A DNA stretch of 39,094 bases from Parvularia atlantis. Its lineage: Eukaryota; Opisthokonta; Rotosphaerida. The first letter of the stretch is position 1. Each line of letters begins with the position of its first letter. Where the stretch lies: contig CALSCO010002442.1 in the NCBI GenBank assembly GCA_943704415.1, forward strand, positions 1 through 39,094, read 5' to 3'. Both the position numbers and the translations under genes were made by a program. The notes below the pieces were generated by a model. The model was not told the DNA's origin, searched no databases, and saw only the letters and a program-made list of their open reading frames with translations. Shown in pieces: positions 31,062 through 39,094 of the stretch.

Positions 31062-32684
31062 ATGGCCGAACCGCCACCGGCGTCGGACGGTGCGCGGCGC
31101 GGGATCGCCGCTTGTCGAAGGCGCGCCCTGACGTGCGGCGGCGGCGGACGTGCGGACGGGGCGGCAGCGACAATGTTCCCGCGGCTCGACGCGGCGCGGC
31201 GACGCGTGGGCAAGGCCGTGCAGGCCGAGCTGGCGCACATGCGCGACGACCTCTCGGCCGTGGGCGAAGCCGTGGGGTGCAAGCTCCAGCACGAGATGAA
31301 GGAGGTGCGCGCCCGCGTGCGCCCCACGACGCGCACGACGCTCACGACGTGGACAAAAGGTGCGCCGGTGGGTCGTGACGCGCCTCGAGGACGCGCCGAA
31401 GCACAACCGCTTCAACCAGTTCATCAAGTGCGTGGACGCTGAGGGGCACGGCGCGCCCACGACGTGCCGCTCACGACGGCGCGCGGCACAGGACCGGCTA
31501 CCGTGTGCACACGCAGTCGCTGTGGGACTGCGTCGCGTCGGTCTTCGCGCTGCACAACGAGGTGCCGCGTCCCGCTTCTGCACCGACCGCAGCCCGTCGT
31601 TCACACGCGACGCCGCAGACGCTCAACATCTGGACACACGTGATCGGGCTGGTCATCTTCCTCGCCCTGGGCGCGCACACCCTCGCCACGACCGACTTCA
31701 AGCACCTGCCGGACCTGGCCATGTACTCGCTGTTCTTCGTCGGCGCTGCCTTCATGTTCCTCACCAGGTCCGTCCGCCGCTGCTGCTGCTCCCTCCCATC
31801 GATCGCGGCGCTCACACGCCGTACGCCGTACGCCGCACGTGGCACGCGCAGCTCGCTGTACCACACGTTCTCGTGCCACTCGGAGCACGTCTGCGGCAGC
31901 TTGCTCCTGTGCGACTACCTTGGCATCTTCATCATGTGCGAGCGCCCGCCCCCCATCTGCCCGTTCGTCGCTGACATCCGCGCACGTGCGCCGCGCAGGA
32001 TCCTCGGCTCGACTTCAACCGCGTACCACGTCGCGTTCCACTGCAATGAAACGTTCCGCATTACGTACCAGGCGTTCACGTTCATCTCGTGCATGCGTGC
32101 GTGCTCTTGCGTGCTCGCGCGTGCGCCCGCCCGCACCTAAGCAGCACGCTCGCAGTCGGCATCGTCATGCTCACCGTGCCCTACTTCAACCGCGCCGAGA
32201 ACTTCATCTACCGCCTGGTCACGTATGTCGTCACCGTGGGCATGTCCATCGTGCCCGTTTTGCACGTGGTGCGTGAGTGCGCTGGCCGCATGTTGGGCCA
32301 GGCCAACAAGCACGCGTGACAGGCGAGCCAGCACGGCGTGTCTGAGGTCCTGCCCTGGCTCGGCATTCTTGTGCTGTACGGCGCGGGCCTCCTCTTCTAC
32401 GTGACGCGCTTCCCCGAGTGCATCTGGCCCGGCCGCTTCGACCTGGTGGTGCGTTGCGCGGATTGCCGCCACGGTCTGTGCGCTGACCCGCCGCCGCCGC
32501 GGCCGCAGCTGAACTCGCACCAGCTGTGGCACCTCTTCATCATCTTCGCCGCCCTCCAGACCTTTTACGCGATCCACACCGCGTACCACACCAAGGTCGC
32601 GCCCCGCTGCGCTACGTTGCTCGCACAAGCTGACGCGCCGTGCACCATGCCCAGGTCGTCGCGGGCACGTGTGCGCCGTACTGA
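31062..32684 (+). CDS. PAQR-family seven-helix membrane protein (adiponectin receptor/Izh type)
   Basis: Seven-transmembrane protein of the AdipoR/PAQR/hemolysin-III superfamily; relatives are zinc-containing hydrolases, often ceramidases, or steroid and lipid sensors. About eleven exons. The cytosolic head (MRDDLSAVGEAVG) is followed by DAPKHNRFNQFIKTGYR, then ETLNIWTHVIGLVIF (the family's T-x-N-I-W-T-H entry to helix 1), SSLYHTFSCHSEHV with the Ser/His zinc-site positions, YLGIFIM, RFPECIWPGRFDL and SHQLWHLFII with the two C-terminal His ligands. All metal-site His are present, so it should be active. It ends with AGTCAPY. Several introns are phase 2. The ATG at 31062 follows the CCAAT promoter. 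Confidence 0.9.
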
Positions 32685-32820
32685 CGCCATAGGCCTACAA
32701 CACTGCACGCACCTCACCACGCCCTTACACTCACGATCTCACCCAAACGGGTTTGTTTCCCCTTGTCGCTGCGTTTAGCGATACAGTCGCATGAACAGCG
32801 AGGTCGCGCTGAGGCGCGCT
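32685..32820. other. 136-bp convergent spacer, PAQR / trehalase
   Basis: Short spacer between two stop codons. It is moderately AT-rich in the middle (ACGGGTTTGTTTCCCC) and lacks a clear polyadenylation hexamer, hairpin or dinucleotide repeat, unlike two of the other convergent junctions here. Confidence 0.5.
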
Positions 32821-33139
32821 TTAGTTGCACGGCTGAAGCGCAAGCGTTTGCCCGTAGTCGACCGCGAAGCGCAGGATGACGCCGTTTGTCCACCCAAACC
32901 CTGCCCGTGCACACCAAGTGAGCGCAAAACACACGGCGGCTCGTGTGCACACCCTCCTGCACGCCGTACTCGCCGCCGTACCCGGGCGCGCCGCGCCGCG
33001 TCGCGTCGTACTTTTCAAAGATGTACCGGTCGTCCGTGGCCGCCCACCCGCAGTAGTTGCACTCGAGCCACGTGCGCACCAGCGTCTCGGCGAGCTCAGT
33101 CGCTGCGCGAGAAAGAGCGGCATCAGCACCAGACACCGC

Positions 33140-33179
<40 letters not shown>

Positions 33180-35083
33180 ACCCGTGCCTTCAGGCAGGTC
33201 CAGCAGCTCGAGCGTCTCAACGAGCACCTGCTGCAGCGGCGGCCAGCTGTTGGGAAAGTCCCACTGCTGCGGGTCGTCGCCGACCTTAAAGTCCGACGTG
33301 GGCACGCCGCAGACGTAGCCCGTGTGCGGCTGCAGGGCGCGGAGCATCTGCGTGCGTGCCTCGGCCGCTGTGCGTCACACCGTCAGCGGTCAGCGGCCTG
33401 CGCGGGCAAACGCACTCTGCTGCTCCTCCGTCAGCGCCCCCGCCCAGATCGGCCAGAAGTTGGACGCGTAAAAGCCCCGCGTCTGCTTGCCCGTGACGAG
33501 GTTGTAGTCGCGCCACTGCCACGTGCCCGCGTCCCACAGCAGCCGCTGGATGGCCGCGCGGCGCGCCTCGGCCTGCATGCCATAGAACGCGGCCTCGTCG
33601 TCGTTGCCTGCGAGCAGAGACGCCTCGGCCAGGAAGACCTCGACCGCGTACAGGAACGCGTTGAGGTCGACGGGAACGATGCGTCGCGTCTGCACCGTCT
33701 CGAGGCGGTCCTTCTCGGCAAACCAGCGCGACGAGTAGTCCCAGCCCGACTCGGCGCCCGACGCAAGCTCGCTGAACAGGTCCTGCGCCTCCTGCTCCGT
33801 CAGCCCGTCGGCCAGTTCGACGTCCTCCAGGTACGACTCGGGCCGCGGCACGTTCGTGTCGACCGAGTAAACGTTGAGCACGTACGACGCGCCGTCGTCT
33901 GGTCCAGCGGTCAGCGCGCACGACACGGCGAGCAGGGGTGCGCTGCCGCACCCGTCGTGATCTCGACCACGCGCTCACTCATCCAGAACGTGTGCTCAGC
34001 GTACAGCGCCGGCAGGAGGTTGCGTAGGTAGCTGCGGCGCCCGTGCCGCATCAGTGCACGCAACACGCGCGCGAAAGGGCGACCAGCGCGGCGCACGCTA
34101 GGTCGCCCGTGTGGTCAAAGTAGCGCTTGGCCATCAGCGTAAACACGGGCGGCTGCGAGCGCGCCTCGTAGTAGATGCGCCCACCGTTGGGCACGAAGCC
34201 GTACTTGCGGACCTGCGCGCCGCGCTCAGCCACGCAAGGGCAGAGCGCAGCGCAGTGCGCACGGTGAAGGCAAAGTTGTCGAGCAGGTAGCGCGCGGTCG
34301 TGGTCATGTTGCTGACGAGGATGCCGTCCATCACCCACAGGCTGTCCCAGTAGTAGGCCTCGCGGAAGCGCCCGCCGGGCACGATGAACGGGTTGGGCAG
34401 GTCGAACGAGCTGTAGCAGTCGCTGCAGGGCGACGTGCGGTTGAAGCGGCGGCCGAGGCTGCGCCAGCGCGCGTGCACGTCGGCGGCGAGCGCGCGCAGG
34501 CTGCCGTCGACGATGCGCTCGAGGAACGCCGGCGCGTCGGCCCAGTCGGGCGGCGTCCACGTCACCATCTCGGCGCCGGCGGGGAGGAAGTACTGGCGAT
34601 CGCGATTGATCAGCGCGATCGCAATCGGCCGGCACCGCAACGAGCACACCTCCTGCAGGAACGGGATGAGGGTCTCGTTGTCGGGCGGCTGCGGCAGGCG
34701 CTCAAAGGCCGCGAGCACCTCGCTGACGGGGCGCGCGCACGGCATGTCGACGAACGTCTTCGAGTCGGTGAATATCTCCGACATTTGCTGCGCGATTGCG
34801 GCGAGACACACGCGCGACACACGTGAGACGCGCCCCGCGACACGGCGTCGCACCGGCGTCGCACCACCGCGTGCAGCAGCGCGCCGTAGCAGTACACGGG
34901 ATGGCTGCACGGCAGCGCGGGCTCGCGCCGCAACCCCGCGCCGCGCGCGCCCCCACCCCGCAGCCGTACCCACGCGCGCCACGGATCCGCGCCGGCGCCG
35001 CTCGCGGTTGTCCAGCCCAGCGCGAGGCCGAGCGCGAGCACGGCGAGGAGCGCGACGAGGCCGGCAGTGCGCGCGGCTGTCAT
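32821..35083 (-). CDS. Secreted or membrane-anchored trehalase (GH37)
   Basis: Hydrolyses trehalose to two glucose molecules, outside the cell or in a lysosome-like compartment. About seven exons, roughly 640 residues. The N-terminus (AGLVALLAVLALGLALGW) is a signal peptide or signal anchor, which fits the acid/animal-type trehalase rather than the neutral fungal enzyme. Downstream are SKTFVDMPC, the family signature PGGRFREAYYWDS, FVPNGGRIYYEAR, ESGWDYSSRW (containing the proposed acid Asp), IVPVDLNAF, the second signature QWDFPNSWPPLQQ, and YGGEYGVQEGFGWTNGV (proposed base Glu). All catalytic landmarks are present. One intron (about 33100-33185) contains a (CTG)12 run. An upstream in-frame ATG at 35122 would overlap the neighbouring gene; 35083 places the hydrophobic segment at the N-terminus. 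Confidence 0.93.
33142..33177. repeat. (CAG)12 / (CTG)12 trinucleotide repeat in an intron
   Basis: Twelve pure CAG units on the plus strand (CTG in the trehalase transcript) lie inside a trehalase intron, directly after its donor. Being intronic, they do not change the protein, but in RNA a CUG run can fold into a hairpin next to the 5' splice site. Confidence 0.93.
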
Positions 35084-35120
35084 GGTTCTGGATGTTTCTG
35101 GACGCGTCGCGAAGGAGACC
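35084..35120. promoter_or_regulatory. 37-bp gap between divergent trehalase and PDI starts
   Basis: Only 37 bp separate the chosen start codons. CATG palindromes at 35081-35084 and 35120-35123 each provide an ATG on both strands, so either gene could begin at either palindrome. Core promoters must therefore overlap the coding sequence of the neighbour. Confidence 0.55.
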
Positions 35121-36211
35121 ATGTCGGCGCGGAAGGTGCTCGTCGCGGCCGTCGTCGTCGCGCTCGTCGCCCTCGCGGCGCTGTCGAAGGCGGACGAGGC
35201 GCCTGCTGCGGCTGCTGCGGCTGCTGCGGTGTCGGCGGGCGACAGCACGGAGACGTCGTACGCCGGGGATTCGTGCGGCGGCGGCGGCAAGCGCAAGCTC
35301 GCGCCGGCCGACGGCAACCCGCCGCCCGCCGCGCCCAAGGCCGAGCCGGCGGCCGAGGCCGTGGTCGACCCGGACGTGGTCGTGCTGGACGACTACAACT
35401 TTGAGAAGCTGACGCAGGCGACGACCGGCAGCACCACCGGCCCGTGGTTCATCGAGTTGTGCGTCGTCGCCACGTGTCGCGCACGCGCCGCACACGCCGC
35501 TGACGTACGCGTCGCGCAACGACAGCTACGCGCCGTGGTGCGGCCACTGCAAGAAGCTTGCGCCGCTCTGGGGCGAGCTCGCGACGCGGTGTGCATCACA
35601 CTGCACACTAGCCGGCGCGCCCGCGCTCATGACACCGGGACGTACAGGCTCAAGGGCCGCGTCAACGTCGCCAAGGTCGATGCGACCAAGCCCGGCAGCG
35701 CCGGCACGGCAAAGCGCTTCGAGCTGCACGGCTACCCGACGCTGTACCTGTGCGTGGCCGCCGTGTGACGTGTGACGTGCGTCGGGCTGATGTGTGTGCG
35801 CGCGCCGCCGCCGGCAGCGTCAAGGACGGCAAGGCGTACGAGTTCAAGGGCAAGCGCACGATGGACGAGCTGACGGCCTTCGCCGAGGGCGACCTGGGCG
35901 ACTCCGAGCCGACCGAGATCAAGGCGCCGCCGACGTTATGGGAGACGATCGAGTTTGAGTTCAAGTCGCTGGCGGACATCACCAAGGTGCGGCAGGCCGC
36001 GGTCGGCGTGCGGTCCTTGCTCACACTTACACGCGAGCAGCGTGTGCATGAATTCAACCCGGGCTACCTGTACACCTTTGGCGGCGTGTGCGCGCTCGCC
36101 GGCTTCCTTCTTGGCTTCCTGTTCACGATGATTGTGCTCGAGTGGACCCTGCCGCGCGGCGCCGCCAAGCCCGCGGCCGTCAACGGCGCCGAGAAGGCCA
36201 AGATCGAGTGA
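35121..36211 (+). CDS. Single-pass membrane protein disulfide isomerase (TMX3-like)
   Basis: ER oxidoreductase expected to make or rearrange disulfides in secretory proteins. Five exons. Order: signal peptide (VLVAAVVVALVALAAL), a Lys/Pro/Ala-rich linker, one thioredoxin domain with EFYAPWCGHCKKLAPLW (CGHC active site), VAKVDAT, the cis-proline region HGYPTLYL and KGKRTMDEL, then one transmembrane helix (FLLGFLFTMIVLEW) and a short basic cytosolic tail ending KAKIE. That is the TMX/PDI-with-anchor layout; which TMX member is uncertain. A possible last intron (about 35986-36039) is in frame without stops, so retention would only insert residues before the membrane helix. Divergent from trehalase, convergent with STI1. 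Confidence 0.88.
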
Positions 36212-36413
36212 AAAAAGCACGCCGCCCTGGTATGTGTAACGTCAGCCTTGTGTAACGGGTCCATGTGGCGTGGGTGTGACGGTGTTGACGAGGCATGTGT
36301 GACGCTGCCAGCACCGATGTGTCTGCCAGCACCGACGTGTACGTCAACGGGTCTGCCAACGTGCCTCCTTGCTTTACGAGGGCTCGGCAGAAGTGCGCAA
36401 ACAACGATGCTCG
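36212..36413. other. Convergent spacer PDI / STI1 with short repeats
   Basis: 202 bp between two stops. It includes TGTGTAACG twice near 36233-36258 and an 18-bp tandem duplication, CTGCCAGCACCGAYGTGT, at 36305-36322 and 36323-36340, with a partial third echo near 36352. The sequence is GT-rich on the plus strand (GGTGTTGACGAGGCATGTGTG). No AATAAA is present. Confidence 0.5.
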
Positions 36414-38881
36414 CTAGTCGCGCGGGCCGCTGCCGAAGCGGATGATGCCGACGTCGATCAGCTTCTGCAGTTTCCGCGCCACCATCGGGTTCTTGAGGTG
36501 CCTGTGCGGATGTGCGTGCGCGTGAGCAGACGAGTGCGTGGGTGCGCGCACAACGAGGCAAAAACGCACTCCCGCACGGCCTGGGGGTCGTTCTGCATCT
36601 GCTCAAGAATCGAGCGCATGACCGGGTCCGACATGATTTGCTACGCACGGCATTGGCCACCACCGCGCGCGGCATACACGAGCGGACCGCGCACCTGCAC
36701 TTCCGGGTCCTGCGCGGCGCGCTTCCGCACCTCCTCCTCGCTCAGGTTGTCCTCGCGCGAGAGCATGCCCTGGGTCGCCTTGGCGCGCGTCTGGTTGATC
36801 TCAGTCTCGTTCTTGTGGTCTGCGCGGCGTGCGCAGTGAGCATGCACGAGTGGCAGAGGCTCAGACCAGCGCACGCACCCGTGTCGCGCTCCTCGGCCTC
36901 GCTCAGAGTGCTCAGACACTCGTTGTACTTCTTCATCGACAGCAGCACCGCGGCCTTGCGCACGTAGGCCTTGGCGTATGTCGCGTCGACTGCGATTGCG
37001 TCGTCGCAGTCGCGCAGCGCCTCGTTGTACGCCATGATCTTGGCGAACGCTGCGGCGCGGTTGGTCAGGTTGCGCGGGTCGGTTGGGTTGCGCTTGATCG
37101 CCTCGCTGCGCCGGGTCAGCTGCGCAAGCGGCCGAGAGGGGGATGCGCGCACCCATACGCCTTGATCGCCTCGGGGAAGTCCCCGTGCTTGAACAAGTCG
37201 TTGCCGCGCTCGCGCTCCTTGTGAGCCAGCTCCGGGTTGATGTACGCCTCGCGCTCGCGCTTGGCCTGCAGCTTTTCGGCCTGGAGGCGCGTGCAGAGCG
37301 TGAACGACGTGCGGCGTGAGCGTTGCGGGCGCACCTCACGCAGCTTGTCGAGGATGTCGGGCGTGCGGTGCTCGGTGAGCGACTTGTTGAAGTATTTGAT
37401 GGCCTCGGGCAGGTTGTCGAGCTTGGCGTACGCCGTGCCGATGCGGCCGAGCGCGCTGCGGGTTCAAACGGTCAGGGAGCGGCACACATGCGCGCTGGCG
37501 CAACGCACCGTGCGATCAGCTTAAAGTCGGCGCGCAGCTCGCGGCCCTTCTCGACGGCGGCCTGGCACGTGTCGATGCACTTCTGGTACTGTTGCGCCTC
37601 GAGGTGCACCGCTGCACGCGCCAGTCAGCGACGAGCGGCGTGTACCTTGCAAGCGCCCGCACCCGAGATGTTGTTGAGGTGCGCGATGTCGTCCGGGTCG
37701 ATCTCGCTCGCCTTGGTGTAGTGCGCCAGCGCCTCCTCGAACGCGCGCTTCTTGTACGCGGCGGTCCTGCACATACGATCAGACGCCGCACGGGCACAAC
37801 CGCGTGGACCCGGGCGCACCCGAGCTCCTTCTCCTTCGCCGCCGCCTCCTGCCGCTGCCGCTTGGCCTTGTCCTCCTCACCCAGCTCCTGCGCGGGCTCG
37901 CTCGTCGTCGGCGCCACCGCGGGCTTGGGCGGCTCGGGCTGACGCGACGCGCTCGCACTCGACGGCGTGGCGTCCATCGGCGGCTGGTCGTTGCCCTCCT
38001 CGCCGGCCAGGCCCACGTTGATGTTCATGATCACCGACAGTACGTCCATCATGCGCGGGTCCTGCAGGTGCCTACGCACGCGCCACGTCAGCATCGTCCC
38101 CAACTAGGCACCAAAGGCGTGTCGCAGCGCACTGGTTCAGCGTCTTCGGGTCGCGCTGCAGGTCGCGCAGCATCGCATTGAATGACGGGTCGCTCATGTA
38201 CTTGCTCGTGCGCGGGTCTGTGGCGATCTGCGCCGCGCGGGTCAGCCAGACAAGGCACGCACACGCAAAGCGCGCCACGCACCTTGGCGAGCGACGCCGG
38301 CGTGAACATGCTGCTGATCGACGCGCCGCCGTCGCCGATCGGCTCCGCGTCGCGCGCGCGGCGCACGTCATCCAGCGCCTTCTTGAGCGCGTCGTTGCCC
38401 GGCTCGACCTTGAGGCCGCGCTCATACGCCTGCACCGCATCGTCGAGCCGGCCGAGGCCGTGCAGCGCTGCGCCGAGGCGGCTGTAGCCCTGCCGCGCCG
38501 TGACAGTTGAGGAGACGCGCGTCACCATCGGGCGCACACGCACCTTGCCCCAGCTCGGCTGCAGCGCGACGCACTTCTCGGCGTCCTGCAGCGCCGCGTC
38601 CCAGTCCTTGAGCGACGCATGCGCGGCCTGCCGAGCACGTTCAGCTACACGGCGCGCGGGCGCCCCGCCGCGCCGCACCGAGCGGTTGCTGAAGAGGATG
38701 TGGTTCTCCGGCGCGAGCGCGATCGCCGCCGAGAAGGCCTTGATCGCCTCGGCGTGCTGGCCCGCCGCGAAGTGCTTGTTGCCCTCAGCCTTGAGCTGCT
38801 CCACCTGCACGCAGCGCGCGCCCCGAGCCGTGAGCACGACGCCCGGCGGACGACCGTGGAAGGCGCCCGAACCTGCGCCAT
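36414..38881 (-). CDS. STI1: STI1/Hop, Hsp70-Hsp90 organizing co-chaperone
   Basis: Cytosolic scaffold that passes clients from Hsp70 to Hsp90. Fourteen exons cover the complete family architecture: TPR1 (VEQLKAEGNKHFAAGQ, ENHILFSNRS), DP1 (DPRTSKYMSDPSFNAML, QDPRMMDVLSVIM), a charged linker, TPR2A (KELGTAAYKKRAFEEAL), TPR2B (RERGNDLFKHGDFPEA, EAIKRNPTDPRNLTNRA) and DP2 (DPEVQQIMSDPVM, LKNPMVARKLQKLIDVGII). The start is placed at the ATG of a 9-nt exon (MAQ) whose splicing to VEQLKAEG reproduces the usual STI1 N-terminus; an ATG at 38924 would add an unrelated leader. Twelve of 13 donors begin GTGCG. In TPR2A the clamp position usually occupied by Asn (ELGN) reads Thr. The upstream region carries HSE-like and E-box sites. 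Confidence 0.95.
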
Positions 38882-38945
38882 GCGACTCGAGAAGCTTCGC
38901 GATCGTCGAAAGTCGTGCTGTCATACAGCGCGTCACGTGACGTGT
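38882..38945. promoter_or_regulatory. STI1 upstream sites: HSE-like GAAGCTTC and TCACGTGA
   Basis: GAAGCTTC at 38891-38898 fits the inverted GAA/TTC core of a heat-shock element, and TCACGTGA at 38933-38940 is a perfect E-box/G-box palindrome. Both lie within 60 bp of the STI1 start. STI1/Hop genes are known heat-shock targets in several eukaryotes, which makes the first site plausible, but a full three-unit HSE is not present. Confidence 0.4.
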
Positions 38946-38965
38946 GCGTCCTGCCGTACTACTAG

Positions 38966-39044
38966 CGGCGGCATCGTCGAGCGCGTCGCGGCGCGGTGCC
39001 GCGTCGCGCCCGACGTCGAGGTCACGCTCGAGGTGAACCCGACG
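38966..39044 (+). CDS. Possible internal exon of a HemW/RSAD1-like radical-SAM gene (partial)
   Basis: A plus-strand segment bounded by CTACTAG and a strong donor GTGCGTCG encodes IVERVAARCRVAPDVEVTLE followed by VNPT. This resembles the stretch after GGGTPS in HemW/CPO-like proteins, where APDAEITLEANP is conserved. The upstream radical-SAM cysteine cluster is not visible; the DNA before it is the STI1 promoter and start. It may be an exon of a gene continuing off the right edge, a truncated copy, or coincidence. Confidence 0.3.
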
Positions 39045-39094
39045 GTGCGTCGTCGACGTCAAGCGGATGTCGCGCTGATGCCGCGCTGATGTCG

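Noticed and set aside
38882-38924. STI1 start at the upstream ATG (38924)
   Set aside because: It adds an unrelated leader, and reading through the donor at 38872 gives a non-conserved insert. Splicing the 9-nt MAQ exon gives the canonical STI1 N-terminus.
1-39094. Bacterial contig with operons
   Set aside because: Several neighbouring genes share a strand, but all products are eukaryote-specific and all are intron-rich; no Shine-Dalgarno-led contiguous frames are present.
1-39094. tRNA, rRNA or snRNA genes
   Set aside because: I looked for tRNA A/B-box pairs, conserved rRNA cores and snRNA-like 5' ends in spacers and introns and saw none. A covariance-model scan would be needed to exclude small or divergent RNAs.

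Overview
This window is nuclear DNA from a GC-rich, gene-dense eukaryote, most likely a unicellular protist or alga. I cannot place the lineage from sequence alone. Every recognisable protein is a conserved eukaryotic one (exportin-5, Integrator subunit 4, STT3, CDC73, a golgin-84-type golgin, SBDS, an SNX1/Vps5-type sorting nexin, an EH-domain adaptor, a PAQR receptor, trehalase, a membrane PDI, STI1/Hop), and each is cut by many short introns. I see no rRNA, tRNA, CRISPR array, retroelement or DNA transposon.

Layout, left to right: an upstream region with a 7-mer repeat and a CRE-like site (1-594); a short-chain dehydrogenase (+); exportin-5 (-); INTS4 (+); STT3 (-); CDC73 (-); golgin (+); a large MBT-domain protein of unknown role (+); SBDS (+); SNX/Vps5-like (+); EH-domain protein (-); PAQR (+); secreted trehalase (-); transmembrane thioredoxin/PDI (+); STI1/Hop (-); and, at the right edge, one exon that may belong to a HemW/RSAD1-type gene (+). 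Spacers are tiny: 37 bp between the divergent trehalase and PDI starts, 88 bp between the exportin-5 and INTS4 starts, and about 75 bp between the convergent stops of SDR/exportin-5 and INTS4/STT3.

The genes do not form a single pathway. They cover transcription and RNA processing (INTS4, CDC73), nuclear export (exportin-5), ribosome maturation (SBDS), ER glycosylation and folding (STT3, PDI, STI1), and Golgi/endosome traffic (golgin, SNX, EH protein).

The strongest unusual signal is the splicing grammar. I infer about 150 introns, mostly 45-65 nt (some candidates only 30-37 nt). In three fully parsed genes 33 of 50 donors begin GTGCG rather than GTAAG/GTGAG. A CTGAC-like branch site usually lies shortly before CAG. 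Several introns appear to be GC-AG with a GCGCG donor, best shown in SBDS where protein conservation fixes the junction. Other points are a perfect 46-bp direct repeat copying the CDC73 3' end into the STT3 promoter, TG/CA repeats in two convergent gene junctions, stopless 51-nt introns, 9-nt first coding exons, and a head-to-head gene pair whose start codons sit in CATG palindromes. Splice sites were inferred by eye from reading frame and homology; coordinates of less conserved junctions may be off by a few bases.
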